Shown here in pieces: positions 12,309 through 27,009 of a DNA stretch of 64,000 nt. The position numbers and the translations under genes are program-made. The DNA lies in contig NC_135244.1 of the NCBI RefSeq assembly GCF_947623445.1, positions 4,650,001-4,714,000 of the forward strand. The letters are read 5' to 3'. The notes below the pieces were generated by a model. It saw only the letters and a program-made list of their open reading frames with translations, was not told the DNA's origin and made no database searches. The stretch comes from Clavelina lepadiformis (taxonomy: Eukaryota; Chordata; Ascidiacea; Aplousobranchia; Clavelinidae). The number at the start of each line of letters is the position of its first letter. The first letter of the stretch is position 1.

Positions 12309-15300
12309 TTTTATTTTTTAAAGTTAATAAAACGTCAATGAACCGCAACTAAAGAGAAAATAGATAACGAAAAAACCAATAACATTTCGACCAACCAATA
12401 CTTAGCTCGATATTCTTCACTCATGCAACTAGCAAATAGATTTTACTTTACTGTTGCGACCATTATGAGCTCTACCACTTCTGTTTCAGTTGGGCTTCGA
12501 ATTTTTTCGTATTATTTCATGACGAACCTTCATGTAGCATAACTTTGGTATTATCCATTTACAGATATTAGCAAAGTTAAAACACGGTGTGATCGGTTAG
12601 CTCAGCAGCTGACCAGCGCAACTTCACCACAAAACTGCGGAAACTTATCAAAGCTACCAAGATTTTCTTACCAATTAACCTCAATACTTGAGCCAGCAAG
12701 GTGCAAATTACGGTAATAGAACGTAAAAAGGAAGTTACTTGACACCCTGTCCGACCCGAGCCGCACGAATTGATGAAAAATAATTATTGGTAATTTCCAA
12801 CTTGTAATCATCGCTATATATGGCTATACCAACGTTTCGTATACCAGCGACGTAACAACCAATGTGCTACAATTCCCATCGGGCTCTTAATTTGTCACAC
12901 TACCGTTATATAATACACCTCTATGCTATACAGTACCTACTTCCCAGCAGCAGAAATCATTGACAAGCAATTTATTGTGTTTCACGGATTCGCTGTAGGA
13001 TTAGGCCTACACTGTTCTATGTATTTTCTCCAAGTAGTCGAGCTTATGCCAGCATTCGTAACAACTTTCAGCAACAAGAAAAAAGCAAGCGGTAGTTTTG
13101 GGAATGTCGCCAAGTCTCTCTTCGATAGTTATAATTAGTGCTTTCCACTCAATTCAATTTTCTCATCATTACCGCTAATAATTAATCTTAGCTTCCTACT
13201 TGGAGTCCGAGCTACATTTTTCCAACTAAAAATGTCAATTTCATTCAATGCCTACTGTATATTGCCTAAACAAGGTATGGCGAAATTACAGCCTTGTCAA
13301 AGAACTTCTGCGGCCTATTAACAATTTGTTTTCCAACAAATGTATTTGTAAGTTATAGGTTGCTATTTTTTAGCAATTTTTATCTGGGGGTCCCATTGTA
13401 CTATCCTAATATCACGGATGCTGAAAGTGTGTACCCAAATATTCTATTATTGGATCATGACAAACATCCTCAATTGTAGACATTATACACGCTATTCATG
13501 AACAAGCTTTGGACTATTTTGTTTATGTGTATATTTGCTAGTTGCGGCCTAAATGGTTCCCAGATCTCAGCGAACTGAAATGCGTCGACTACATTTACAC
13601 TTACCCCACTTTCGGAAGAAATTATATACATGAAACTCTCAACATTATCCGAAAACTTTAAGCTTACCTTTTACCCTGTCATTTTTGCATGGTAGGATTG
13701 TTCCTTGCATCTTAACCTTTCTTGGTATAGCCTATGGTTACAATATATGGACGTGCCACTGCTGGTTACCCAATTGTTCCAATGCTCAACTGAAACCTAG
13801 CCTATATTTATACTTAACCAGAGCGTACAAGTGCAGTCAAGTCCTAGTCCTATGTATAGGCCTCCTTACCCAGAGTAAATATTATTAACATTTACCAGCG
13901 CTATTTTATTGTTTTATAGCTGAAATTATTGCAAACATACCAATAGTTTCTATTGGATACTCAGCCATTAGTCATTGCGCACCAAAAGCCAGTCAAAAAG
14001 CGAATTTTTCGAATTAAAGAATAAAATAGCATTGTAAAAAGCTAGAGCAACTTTAAAGAAAAACTAAACGCGATGTTACGTTCTTCATACGCGTTTGCCG
14101 AAGAAGCCAAACAAGTAACAAATTTGTAACAATTGCCCAGGGCTACAAGTTCAATGTGGTTTTCGTTTGCTTCAAAAACGTAATGACTAAACCTACAACC
14201 TGTAACTGTAGGCAACATATTTTGATATGGCGCCTATAAAATATTTCACCAAACTTTCACGAAAAAATTAAATAAGTTTTTATATAGTCTACTTTGATAA
14301 ATTCGCAAAGACTGCATTTCTTGCTTAAATCTAAGTCTATATGCTGTTTCGAAACTTTAAAGACCAGTTTTAATGATGATAGTTTTTGGTGACAAGTTTT
14401 CTTTAAACGTTTTAGTTTAACGTTAATGTTTAACTAAAGTCTCATTGCTCAATAGATTCATAAAATAGGCTGCAATATTCTTCTCAGTTGGATGTTCTTT
14501 AATCGAGAATGTTTTATCTTAATTCCGAAGCAGCTTGGTGATATTGAGAATATGAAGACAAACATTCAAGACTGGATAGGTTTTATGTGGCGAAAGCGTC
14601 ACCATGCGACGAGTAAAACTCTTTGTTATTATCCAAGCTTTAGTATGGACCGAAATTGTATTGTTTCTTTTACTCAGTTACCCAGAGAGTTGTAGTGGGT
14701 ATCGACCTCGGTTTGTACCTATTTACCCTATACACATAAAAAAATATAACCGATTATATTTGTTGTACTGCATTAACTAGCTACATGTTACTTATAACAT
14801 AATAAGAAGCATGAGATAAAATTAACCAAGGGGTATTAATTTAAAAAATGGCCAAAAAAAGCCTGGGTTATATTTCTGCTTAAAAAGCTGTTTTTAAAAT
14901 GACACTATTCAGCATCGACGAATTTAAGGCGTGGGCAGACTTTCCCAAGTCCGAGAATAAAGCTTATGATGCCATAGCACAACCATATTCTTACCACTAC
15001 ATTACTTTTCGATTAAAAACGCACAATGTAATTAACAATGCTAACATGCATATTGCACAGCCACTAACCCATATACTAATGATAGGTTTAGTGGCCGTGC
15101 TAGTTGTTACCATCAATGATTACCTTAATTATTTTCGAGCACATTTTAAGCCTTTTCAGCTTTGTTACTTTTTCCCGTACATTAGCGCGTGTAATAATAA
15201 CCGGCTTTTCCTCCTCGCCGCGGTTTTGACAAAAATAGAAATCATTGATTGATCGACAAAGTTATTGCAATTCAAGTCAACGAATTTTCAAAGCAGTTTT

Positions 15301-16193
15301 GTGCAAAACATTTAATATCATGTGTATTTTAACAGCAAATTTTTAAACGGTAAATAGTTGAAAATAAACAAATATGGAAAGTGTTTGGTAACAAGTGAAG
15401 ATAAGCCATAAACGTTAGAAATGAGTGGTGCAATATTCACATAGCAGGCAGTTGAAAAATCTTGAACACACCTATTTTGGCAAAGCAACAACATGAAATA
15501 ATGAGTTCAAAACTACTATTTTTGAAAAATGATGTTTTTATTCGGAGCGACAATGGTAATGCACCCATGCGTAATTGTATCCGTAGATACAATTTATTTG
15601 AAAATATTTTGTAAAACTCTTTACTGTTTATAGTTTATGACAAAATATTTTTCTGTAAATTGCGAATGGATGTAAATTTCGCTTGGGTGCATTTCCAAGG
15701 AAATCGTTCTCAATGAAAAGACATGACCAGAGTTGGCTTACTAAGCTACAGATTTAAAAAAACACCTGACAATACTTTCAGCTTCAACAAAAACCTACTT
15801 AAGACTTTATCGAACTTTTTTGAAAGGCACCGTGCACTTTTTAACAGATGAAGACATCTTAGGAGGCTGGAGACAGCTGTACAATGTACACAAAAATAAT
15901 TGTCTGCCACGCAGGGTAACAAATAGGCATTTTTATTATCTAGTATTTATCAAAACACTCAAAAACATGAGAAAAGCTAATTTGGTCAAATATGTGGCTA
16001 CTAGGGAACTAATTTATATAACTTGAATAGGTCTATATTCTATAATATTTGGAAACATTAAAAGACTTTTTTGCAAATTTGAATTGATTCACCCCACCCT
16101 CTCAAAACAGAAAAAGTTACAAAAGTCAGCAGTTGAACAGTTAGGTTCTCAGAACAAAGAACAGTTCAATATCAACGATATGTGAAAACACCT
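12309..16193. other. Intergenic, no gene seen
   Basis: About 3.9 kb between the receptor's signal-peptide exon and the LAP2 3' end. It is AT-rich, the frames are short and have no exon-like splice context, and no clear repeat termini were seen. The receptor promoter and 5' UTR must lie at the left edge. Frames such as 14899-15252 lack codon character and recognisable domains. Confidence 0.5.
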
Positions 16194-19100
16194 TTAAGGG
16201 TTAGGTAATGACGGTGCTTTTGGATTTGATTCCATGGTTTGCACAACAAGATAGATGAACAGTACCAATGCTGCAGTGATGATTACCTGCAAAATAGGAA
16301 AGGTTACCGGCGAAAACTGCTGGATTGCTTAGGTGCTTCTACAGACAAAACAAAAGGCAACGGAAGAGTTTGTAATGAAGAACATATGAAACTGAAGAAG
16401 CATTAACCTGGACCCAAACAGAAATCCAGCGACGTTCTGGTTTAACTGTTTTCACTTTGGCCAATTCACTTTTTTGTTGGGTGACAATTTTTGTAGGCTC
16501 CTTTTAAATTTCACAAGTTTAAATAAATGGAACTAATCACAGATACCACAGCAAATAAAGCATCATATTTTATGTTTACCTCAACAAGTTCTGTTTTATT
16601 AATTTCCTGAGCAATTTTTGGTATTTCCTCTTTTCTATCTTTTAATGCTGTTGTCCTTAAAGGTCTACGGCGTGTAGCACTAGCACTGTTGAGCAAAAAT
16701 AATATTTTGTCAGCCTATTATTTCTTGAAGTTGTAAAATTTTGGTTAACTGCATCCATAATTCACAATGATGTATCAAGCACACAAAATCATCGCTTAAG
16801 CACGTGCAGCTTGTGGGCGCCAACATCAAACTGTGGCCATGCAAGCAACACAAAATCATGCTTTAGTATTAAAAAAATGGAAAAAATGAGGCTTATCGAA
16901 AAAGTACACCGAGACCAATGTAGAGAAGATGTTGTGCAGAATCAAATAAAAAGATCAGTGTGTCGCAGTGTGAGGTGTAAACCGTTTCAATTTTTACCAT
17001 ATCCGTTTCGCTCTCTTGGATTGCACGTAGGCAGCATGCATTGGTGAAAGAAACCTCTCGTCGTCAGATTGAACAGACTTTAAATTGAATGTCTTTAATG
17101 GAGACTGACTGGATTCTTCCATGCTTACTGTATAGGTACTATATCGAGGATCTGATGGAACTAATTCGCTGCGATTAACAAAAGACCCAGACTTGTTGTC
17201 TTGTCTTGTGTTTTCATGTAAACTTTGCTGAAGGGTTGCAGTTGATGAATCAAAGTTGCCAAACGCTGCATTTTTCGCAAACCGCTTAGCAGTACCATCC
17301 ACGCCAGAGTCAAAATCTTCCTCATAGTCACTGAATTTCTCCAGTGAGAAAGTATTCGACTGTCTGTCAGATATATCAGAAAGCGACAAATTCACCCAAG
17401 ATGGGGTCAGGTCATCGGTAAGTTTTTCTGGAGCAGAAAAATGAGCAGGTTCAACTGGGGATGCAGTGAACCGCAGCTTAGGGATGGCCATAGGTGGCGA
17501 ACTGCCTCTTCCAGTTCTTTGCTTCACATCAAAATCACCAGCTGATCTTAGTTCATGCAGATTCGGAGTGGACACAGAGCTACTCGGACAGAGAAGATAT
17601 GAACAATTGAACTTGCTTCAAAACACTATGCAAAGAGTTTGATAACATTGCATATGGATAACGAATGCAATTGCATGCAAATAAAAATCATGCTTAACTT
17701 GAATTCGCAACAAAAAGCTTCCATATGAGCTACAAGACAAAATACATCAACACAATTATCAACCTACATAGATTTCGGAGAATCAGTGATTTCAAAATCA
17801 GGTTTCCTTGCAAACGACCTTTGTATTGGCATGTTACAGCTACTACTAAAAAATCAACATGAAACAGGGTTAACTTCCACATAACGCAGCCAACGCACAA
17901 AACCTTATCAACAACAATAGTTTTTGTTATCTAAGACTATTAGATAATCTCTATCGCATTGAAACGAATTGCAATTAAACTAGTATCATATAGTAATAGA
18001 TAGAATTTATCAGATAATATGGTATATATAAATTCATAAACAACAATTGTTTCAAGCCAAGGTAGGGTTGTTGTGCAATTTTTCATTTTTATATCATAAC
18101 ACGTGTTTGACTGGACAAAGCAAACATGTGGGTTAACAAAATTCCAGAGCTTCCATTCAACAAAGTCATGGAATTCAGTATCAATTCCATTAACAGGTTA
18201 CATCAATTTCGTTACCAAGTAAAGAAGATTGTTATAACCGGCAATAGCTATTAATTCAACTGTAGTAAGACCTCACAACTCAAACCTCAAGAGAACCATT
18301 ATATACAATATCTTGAGATATACAAGTTGGCAAATTTAACTGCAAGTGTTTATGAATTATCTTGGTAGGGCTTGACATTCTACTGAAAACTGATGATTGT
18401 CCACTCTTTTTATGATCTGATGACTTTTTCGATTAATTTTGAGATAAGAAGTGTTAACTCAAAGAAAGAACAAAACAAGTTTACTGATGCTGGGTTACAC
18501 AGTTTTTAGACCACGCACATGTTTTAAGGTATATACAGATTTTGTTAGAAAATCCGAAAGAAACATGAATTAAAGATTTATAAAAGTGTTATGTTTAGTA
18601 AGGGGAGTAAAATTTGATCAGTATTAAATTTAGTGCAGTGCTGACAAAATTTACCTCTGCACCACTGGAACGTGTAGGCTTTGAGCAATACGACTTGTGC
18701 AACTTTGGCTGGGTAATGCAAGTATGACAAATGTAAGCTATACAGTGATACTATGAAAGCATTATATTATTTAGATAAGATTCATGCTCATGCAATACAA
18801 TGGAGATACCTTTTCCGTGACACTAAAGGTGGATTTTCAGACAATTCCATCATAGTACGTCTTTTGCTTGAGCTTCGTGTGACTGGCACCTTTGGCACTG
18901 ATTCTGAAATTATATGAGACCAGAGTTAGTAATTTCTAAATAAAAATCTTACTAGTATAGCACATACATTATATAATTATTATTATACACTGTACTTTAA
19001 TTTTGTTAACAGTTTATACCCTACATGACTGAACATGAGTTGGTATGAAAGAAGATGGTATCTATTTATGCTTCAATTTTGTTTAAGTTAACATAAACAA

Positions 19101-21164
19101 CAAAAAGTTAACATATAATATTAGTAATAATACCTTCGTCACTGTACTCAGTATGGTCATCAGTAACATTCTCCTGAAGTACTTCTTTTAGTCGTTTTAA
19201 GTAAACCTTTCTTGTAGTTGCTAAAGTTTATTAAAAAAGATTAATACATGAAATAAATGACAAAATACAAGATTATATACATTCCATAATTTCACTCATC
19301 ATAACTATTAGCGATAACCACTAATATACCATTTTACCTATGACAGGGCCAGTGTATTGGCCTAGTTCTTTAAGTTTCGCAGTTATTTCAGCATTGGTCA
19401 GATGTTCTAAAGATTCCAAGTCACTTGTTGAATTTGAAATAACTTTCTTTTTCTGCAAAAACATTTAAACAAAAGATGTAGAAAATCAAATAATGTACAA
19501 CATGTAAAATCAATGTCTATAACGTTAAAAGTTATTAAATAATCTTACATCCAACGTTGTATCAATTTTTTCCATCATGATTACTGGCTCAACTCCACCG
19601 TCTCCAGTGAGAAAACTGGGCATACGACCTTTATACTTTCTTCTAGAGCTGTTACTCTTTTCTGGCTTTACATAAACTTGCACTGCTCACAACAACATCA
19701 ATTTTGTAAAACGTTTAATAATACCCTGAAAATGATTTATAAAATTGGATAGCCTGCAGATGTATTTCATCTAACAAGTTCAAAATATTGGACTGACATA
19801 TCCTCAAGACTTTACCTAAAAATAATAACTCAAAAGTATATTTTACAAGCAGCCAGTTAACCATGAAACCTATTTTTTGTCTATGTAAGAACTTGGACTG
19901 TTCCTTGCTTTCAAAGTATTTTACTTAGGCCATATTACTTTGTGAATAATTTCTAGTTACTAATCACTAAATGTCTGTCTACCATCATGATGCTCTTCAT
20001 CTCCTGGTGATGTATAAATTCCTCCATTTTCATCAACAGGGAGAAGCCCTGTAGCTACCATATTTGCAATCTTTATACAAATATAATCATATGAATACAT
20101 TATGCAATTTACGCATATATAATATGGTTTGAAATTAAAAAATATCTCATATCAACATGATATGTCCATAATAAAGGCTAAAAATTATGTCCAATTAAAC
20201 ATTAAATATTCTTACAACTTCATTCAAAAATGCTTTATCGTTGTCCAGGTAGCCTATAGTTAAGATATTAAGCTGAAGTCAAGAAAAATTACTCATGCAT
20301 GTACAGTAATATCTTGGTTAAATCCGTAGTGTTTAATTTTGCATCCCTATTAAAATTATATCTACATTTACATTTAACAATCTACATTTAACTTTTTCAA
20401 TAACTTGTTGGTACTTACAGTACAAAGAGAAGAAATTTTTTTGCACAGGCTTGCTATCACTATAATTTAGGCTACAGTATTTTCCTAAACGCTCGCAAAA
20501 AACTATGCCCCCCTTTCTGTCAGAATGGTTTTTAGATACAATATACGATTATTGCAAATTGCATCAGTTGTAACCATCAGTCTTAAATGACCAGAGCCTT
20601 CAGTCATGCTGATATATTTAGACAAAAGTGTGTGTATTGTATAATCTCTATACTTAGAAAATCGTAGTTGCACATACCACATGGCTTGACACAAGCTGCT
20701 AAGATTCAAGTTGGAGACTTAAGCGGGATGTTACTGTAACTTGAAATCACTTACTCTTTTGCTTCTTTTACTCGACGATGATCTTTGAACTTGAACAACG
20801 TTGTCATCTGATGAAAACTCACCAGAGTCTTTGCTGATATGAGAATTGTAAAGCTCTACGTAGACAGATTTTAATGCTTGACCTGGTGGAAGCTTAACAC
20901 CTAAAATATAAAATATCATATATAAAGCTGAATTACAATGTAATGTTATTATTTAGTCACAGACCAAACTGCCAAATAGAATAAGAATATGCAAATTTTG
21001 ATAAAATTAATTATCCATTATCCATCAGAAAAGTTGCATTATATGTGAAATAATGTAATTTATGATAGAACTCTACTAATATACAGAGAAAGTGGCAAAC
21101 ACTAACCGTGTGCGACCAGTTCTTCTTTTAACTGAACTTTCGTTAAGTCTTCGGGGTTGGACAT
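16194..21164 (-). CDS. TMPO: Lamina-associated polypeptide 2 / thymopoietin homologue (LEM-domain inner nuclear membrane protein)
   Basis: Fourteen exons join without a break into 596 codons: 21107-21164, 20755-20900, 20216-20272, 19983-20070, 19549-19682, 19338-19452, 19134-19220, 18810-18903, 18655-18708, 17768-17845, 16998-17582, 16580-16685, 16408-16500, 16194-16286. The start MSNPEDLTKVQLKEELVAHG followed by VKLPPGQALKSVYVELY matches the N-terminal LEM-like (DNA/chromatin-binding) motif of LAP2. Residues ~172-211 are a true LEM domain (DLESLEHLTNAEITAKLKEL, then TTRKVYLKRL), which binds BAF in known family members. The middle is Ser-rich and basic. The C terminus has one TM helix (VIITAALVLFIYLVVQTMES), matching the LAP2-beta end (YQAMETN in vertebrates). 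Expected at the inner nuclear membrane, tethering chromatin and lamins. Tandem-AG acceptors at exons 10 and 11 could add or drop one or two residues. Confidence 0.92.
20304..20736. mobile_element. TA-flanked MITE (pogo/Tigger-like), copy A, in LAP2 intron 2
   Basis: Termini are CAGTAATATCTTGGTTAAAT on the left and GCGGGATGTTACTG on the right, immediately bounded by TA on each side (20302-20303, 20737-20738). The second copy at 58544-58991 shares both ends and the subterminal sequence (ctgctaagattcaagttgg versus ctgctgagattcaagttgcg). TA target and CAGTA termini suggest a non-autonomous Tc1/mariner, pogo-like family. There is no transposase, and it sits wholly inside an intron of the LAP2 gene. 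Confidence 0.8.
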
Positions 21165-24100
21165 TTTATGATTTATATGTACAGGCTAGCCTGTGTAATA
21201 TGTTAACATAAAATTCTGAAAACATGTCTCTATTACAATTAATAGCATATATATATATATGCAGTAATTTTTATCCACAATAACAAAACCAAGTGTAGGA
21301 TAAATTGTCAAGATTTTGTTAGGAGCTGATTTGGCAACAATCTGTTGAATTCCAAATGGAGCGATCTACAAATCGTAACCTATACATTACATACAATTTT
21401 TTAACAAGAATTGCACAAACATACTTATTTTAATCAATAAGAATTAAAATTGAAAAAAATCAGCTGGTTTATTTCAATTCGCAATAGGCTAGTAGCTAAG
21501 AAATGTAATCATCAGAAGTGAGAGTTTGGGTAAGAGAGAGTTAGTCATTTAGTTTTCGGTTAACTTAGATTTTGAAAACTTTTGTGTAACATTTTGTGTT
21601 GAAATTTAGCAGTCATTTCAAATCAATGGCTATCCTAATTGCCGTTTATATGTTCGGCACGCCGCACAATCACAAATGAGATAATTGTATCTTAGCCTAT
21701 TGAACAAACTGGGAATTTGGCTCGCGATCGTCAGTTCTCATGATTATCTGGCCCTTTGTGAAAAAAGTTTGGTGACGCCTGGTGTAGGCTAAGCTAAGTC
21801 TCCCTACAGTTTAAGGCCTAAAAACACCTGACCGTAAGAAAAAAGCCTTACACTACACACGTAAGAAGCATGTACAGCTGTACTGTACTACGCTTATACA
21901 GCTACGTAAATCGTACAGTACCGCTAACTTTCTTAACATAGCGTACTGTTGTTACTGTACTGTAACGGTACCGGTATACCGGTACGCAGCGCCGTACAAA
22001 ATTAACAATAGGCTAACACACAGCATGGCTCATTAACTAAAGCAAAAAGGTTACACAAAGAAACGTTCCGCACAGGATAAGTACCATAAAGTATAGCTCA
22101 TTCACTAAACTGACTAAAGCATCGTTGTAAAAGAAAATGTCCGAAAAAATAACTAGTTCAAAATATTATTGGCACTAACCTAGCCTAGCCATTATAACTG
22201 GGTCGCGAAGCATTGCAAACACTGGAGCAAGAGAATTGGAGCCATTTTTTCTGAATCTTGATTGGGTAAAATGTTTATCACGTGACATAAACAATTATTC
22301 AATGGCTGGAGTAGCGGCAAACACTAAGCGGGCCACATTCCACACATAACTTTGCGTTTATTAAATCTTTCAGTACCGTATAATTTTTTGAAATATCGTA
22401 TAAACCTGACTTTTCCGAAAATGAAAATAAAGAACACAAAAAGTCAATTCAAACATAAAAATACTAAACCGAAAATAACCAACATATAAAAATAACCCAA
22501 ATTGTTTTCACGAAAGTGAAAACAAATAGAACTAAAAAGAAGTTAAACAAGTTGGAAAGTAACGAAATGGAATTCACGTATATAACAAAATATTAATCTG
22601 AAGTTTTGAAATAAAAATTTTTTGGAAATAAAGCAATCGCAACTATCTGCTTGCAGTGGCGTTTTTAGGATTGCACTGAGGATGTAAAGATACAAAAAGG
22701 GTGAACAAATTCTCGCATTTATTCACTTCACGCAAAATGTGTAAAGCGCAAAAGTTTTCTTCTTTTATGCCGTTAAAACGCTTGAACGCTTATACAACTT
22801 ACTTTTCAAGTTTTACAACCACTAACCAACCGCCCTGGATACGAGATGCTTAGAAGATCCTGGTTTCAGTTCAATAGGCTCACTGGTTTCTGTCGATTTA
22901 ACGGCAACGGCACCCCTACTTTTCGACAAAAAATCATAGTTTATGGACTCATATAGCCAATGCATTCCGAAAAACATCGGGCAAATCCTGAGTGATGAAC
23001 CATTCAAAAGTCAGGTAGTAATAGTAGGCTATAGCCTTCTGGAGAAGTAGGCTAACAGCCTACAATAAACAAATGAACCATCTGATTATTTTGTCATGTT
23101 ATGAGACAAGTTTAAAAGTTATGAGCAAGGATAGCTTAATTAAACTTTAATAAAAGAAAGTTAACTTCAAACAGGCCTGTTTTAAGTTTGAAGTTTCCTC
23201 TAAATGGTTCTCTCAGTTTTAATAGACGGTGATATAGTCCATGCGACTGTTTCTTTAAGTTAGAATTTTTGTGGAGAAATTATATGTATGGTATCTATTC
23301 AAAATATAAAGAAAATTTTATAATTTACTGTTTCTCATCATAGAAAAAGCCAACATAAAAGAAGTCTGCATGGTAAAAGATAGGCAAAACAGAGAGCTGA
23401 TTATCATCAAAAAGTGTTATGTGATCGACATCTTAATTCAAGCGTTTTTAGTATTCATGTAGGCCTACATTAAGTTTCAATTAGTTTGCCGTCGTTGAAG
23501 TCATTAGTTTGTAATGAAATGGTTGTATGTCGTACCTTATCCTGTAAGGGCGACCAAATCACAACAACGTTTGTCGGTTGAAATGTTTATTATCCTCGAT
23601 GATAAATGAGCCTCAAGGTCGTTGTTCTGCTTTTCTTAATCTCAGAATTAATTGTTCACCTCGACAACTGTATATTCTGATTATATTGAAGCTTCTTTGA
23701 ACGAATACATCTAGATAAAACATTGGTACAGCAACTACAATACAGCATAAAGACATGTTGCGGCGTTGAACGTAATAGCAAGAAAAGACTGATAAGTGAT
23801 AACTTGTACTGCACGCACAATAACTGGGATGCAATCGATTACGTCACGCAGTGTTATGCTTCGTTGATTCGATAGATGAGAATTCTATGTCGTACACAAT
23901 CTTATATTACATTAATTCATAATATTATCATAAGTTAATGCCAGCAGACAAGATTGTAATTCGCGATTAGATCAAATTTTTGATTGGTTTTTGATATTTT
24001 ATGACGTTTGACAGCGATTTCAAACATTACTTTCTTCCGGAAATTGGAACCATGTTAATAAGGCTTCAATTCAAATATAAAAATCTAAAAGATTTGTGCT

Positions 24101-26774
24101 AATGTTTTTCAAAATTTTATTTATTGTTTTCTTTTATTTTGGTTGCTCATTTTGGTGTTTTACCACTGATTTTTAGCAACACAAAAATCAGTGTTTATAA
24201 GTTCACTGTGTTGCACTCTTAAAAAAATTGTCTGCCACAATGTGTTTGCTGGCTTCACTTAGGTAGATTAATTAGAGAGCCACAAAGGGCACCACCATCA
24301 TTCTGGCAGAATCATAACGCCAGTAAGTTAAGAAGTGTTTCCAACAAAAAAATGCATGCATGCAATGCATGACTTAACAAAATAAATATGTTCAGTTCCT
24401 TTTTTGAAAGTTCGACAGGGACGTCAACGTTTATAATTTTAATATGAAAGCAAATTTCATCTAGTTTCCCAATAACCAGGTTAGATTGTTTATTTCTGGC
24501 CGGCAAGTCGCCTTATTTCGGCCAATGTATAGCCTACATGGAGCGATATTTCTATTGTTCTGTTAAATGCTTTGCGTCGTTCAGCTAAAAGTTTAGCACA
24601 GACGTCGGCGTTTTTTTGCAGTAATATGAAAACAAAATAAGCAATATGTATTTGATTTCATATTGTGTCATCGTAAAACGCCAAATATTTTTGTTACTCC
24701 ATTTTTAGCCTCTTTGTTGCAATTGATATGTATCATTTGAACAAAAACATTTTTTTAAATTCTTATGACGTAAGAGTACAACATTTTGTTCATCAACCTC
24801 TTGATTTTGTTACCATGTTACCAATTACGCTGACTTTTAAGATTTTATAGGTTAAGTCAGTCCCACTGTGCCATTAGGGTTTTTTAAGCAGTTGTTGAAT
24901 TGCATGAAAAGTGGACGACAGAGAAAAAATATTACACACGTAACCAAATTGCCTGCGATTTAAGACTGGTTTAATTTGTAATTAAGCAATATGTTTTTAT
25001 TTCTGTAGATCAATATATGTAACGATACTAGTAATGACTGATAAGATAAAGAAAACGTGCAAAGTGATAAAGCTACGAACTACAACGCACGCACAAATCA
25101 GAAAAAGACAATTAAAACTTGTTAAAATGAGCTATACACAAAAAAAACTGAATAAAACCTAAATATTCCGTCATTGATAAACCTATCACAGCAATAATAA
25201 ATCTATGCTTGCATTTATATACAATTCAATGATTTTGCATTATTGGTTGTGTGTGCAGTTGGTGGTAGATTTGTTTTCATTTAAAAATATCAAAAACGCC
25301 AACGACTCTGCCAAACTTTCCACAAAATAATCGAGTTTGTTTTCTGTCTTTTTAATCTTTTTTTTGGAAACACGTTTTGACTTACGGTACTATGATTTTA
25401 CTAGGATTGTGTCAGAATGAGTGGTCAAAGGCCAATATCCCAGCTCAACTGGCACTGTGATAACTCAAATATGGAATGGTGTAATTGTAAGTAAGTTTGT
25501 CCGGCTCTCCGCTGTACCCAAGCCCAACAGTTATGTAGAATTAATACTATTACAGCTGTCTGGCTGTAGCCTACCAGTGTATAGGGCCAGCCATTTAGGC
25601 TGGTTGCTACCGGTGCATTCCATGCGATGCTTACGCTGAAGGTCAGATAGACGTAAATTATGAATACGCCAAAGCCGTTGTGCCAACTGCCCGGTCTGCA
25701 TTTCATGGCAGGATTCGCCGAGATCGCGAGTGTGCAAATGCGCTAACTCAGATGTGCACCTATTTAATCTTTCCCAGTGCATTTCTATAGGCTAACACTT
25801 GCAAGTAACACTTAAATGACTCCAAACATTTTTCCATAAACTTGTGACCTACTCTTTCTATGATTATGTCCTTATTAAATACCGCCAATTGCGATTTCTA
25901 AAAGAATAAAAAAAGATACTGTGCTCTTTTTCATCTAAAAAAGTGAAAAACGGAATGCAATTGAACGGAGTGAATTTGCAATTGCCTTGGTTGCATCAAG
26001 ATGTGAATTGGTTTCGTGTCATGTCAAGATCAAACTGACTTTACGCCACTTGTCGATTGACCTACTTCGGGGTAACTCACATGAAATGCATCCTGGCTGG
26101 CAGGTCGGACTGCAGAGTATAGCCATTTCCAGCAAGATCTTGTCTCAACACTAATTTAGAATAAGTAAACAAAGAATTGAGGCTACACTGCACGCCATCA
26201 CACCAAAATTTGTATTTTTCATTTTTTGTCTGCCTGATTTCGTGTCAGAAATTGCCATATTGTACTTTCCAGTAAAGATTGTTACTGCTATCGGTTTCAT
26301 AATGAATGCACTGAAGAAATTGCACCCTACGTTATTTTGTTTTGGTTTGATCCCATGTGGGTGCAAATCCTGCAATTGCGTGCTGCTGCAATTCCTTGTA
26401 GGTGCAATTCTGTGGCTACCACTGTTACCATAATTTGTTTGGATCGGTCATTCTTTGTGATGTATCAAACCCTGCAAGATTCATACCTACATTTATTGTA
26501 ACCTTTGCCTGTCGGTAACAATTTATGAGGCTAATGTGTTAGCACTTTACAAAGTTGATTTACCACATTATTTACTGTTCATGCCATTACATTATGATAG
26601 AGCTGCGAAAAGAGTAGTATAACAATAATATGTCTTGTGTCACTAACTATGATGACGTCTTGACCCGTCTTTGTTGAAAGATGTTTTAAAATGAAAGAAA
26701 TATGTTCAGTGTTCTTTAAAGTAATTATATACACCAGCACTTCACCCTACCTTACCAGTTACACATTTCAAACA
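21165..26774. other. Intergenic, with the LAP2 upstream region; no gene called
   Basis: 5.6 kb with no multi-exon signal that I can support. Immediately 5' of the LAP2 ATG, the sequence ttacacag at about 21193-21200 is a possible acceptor for an untranslated or trans-spliced leader. At 21865-21995 there is a cluster of TAC/GTAC-rich short palindromes (gtacagtacc, ggtaccggtataccggtacg). The minus-strand frame 25531-25782 (83 aa, ATG) and the frame at 22822-23007 have no recognisable domain and were not called. Confidence 0.45.
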
Positions 26775-27009
26775 ATTGGGTTACCATTCCTTGCTTATTT
26801 CTAAGATTTGTGCTTATTTTTAGGGCAGAGGTTCCTACTTTGGGCATTTCAACCCCTTTAGTATACCATTTTGTACTAAAGAGATAGTAAAATTAAGAAC
26901 ATTTTTTTAGGAACATTGATTGCCTTCTCCTGTTGTGCACTGTTTAAGGTGGTATTCTTTCGTGTCCTAATCATCCTTATTTTTGAGTCTAAAGCCGATG
27001 GCAACCCTG
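26775..27009. mobile_element. hAT-type MITE, second and shorter copy
   Basis: This is the same family as 2235-2577: shared words include cttatttctaagattttgtg-like, gggcagaggttc, accattttgtac, ttgattgccttctcctgttg and the right end GATGGCAACCCTG. The left end is decayed (CAATTGGGTTACCAT) and the interior is about 110 bp shorter. No matching target duplication is visible, so this copy looks older. Confidence 0.75.

Noticed and set aside
12594-12645. tRNA-like string (ggttagctcagcagctgacc)
   Set aside because: An A-box-like word is present, but no B box or acceptor-stem pairing follows.
25425-25782. Three overlapping frames (longest 93 aa)
   Set aside because: Open in several frames at once, no domain, no splice context; left uncalled.
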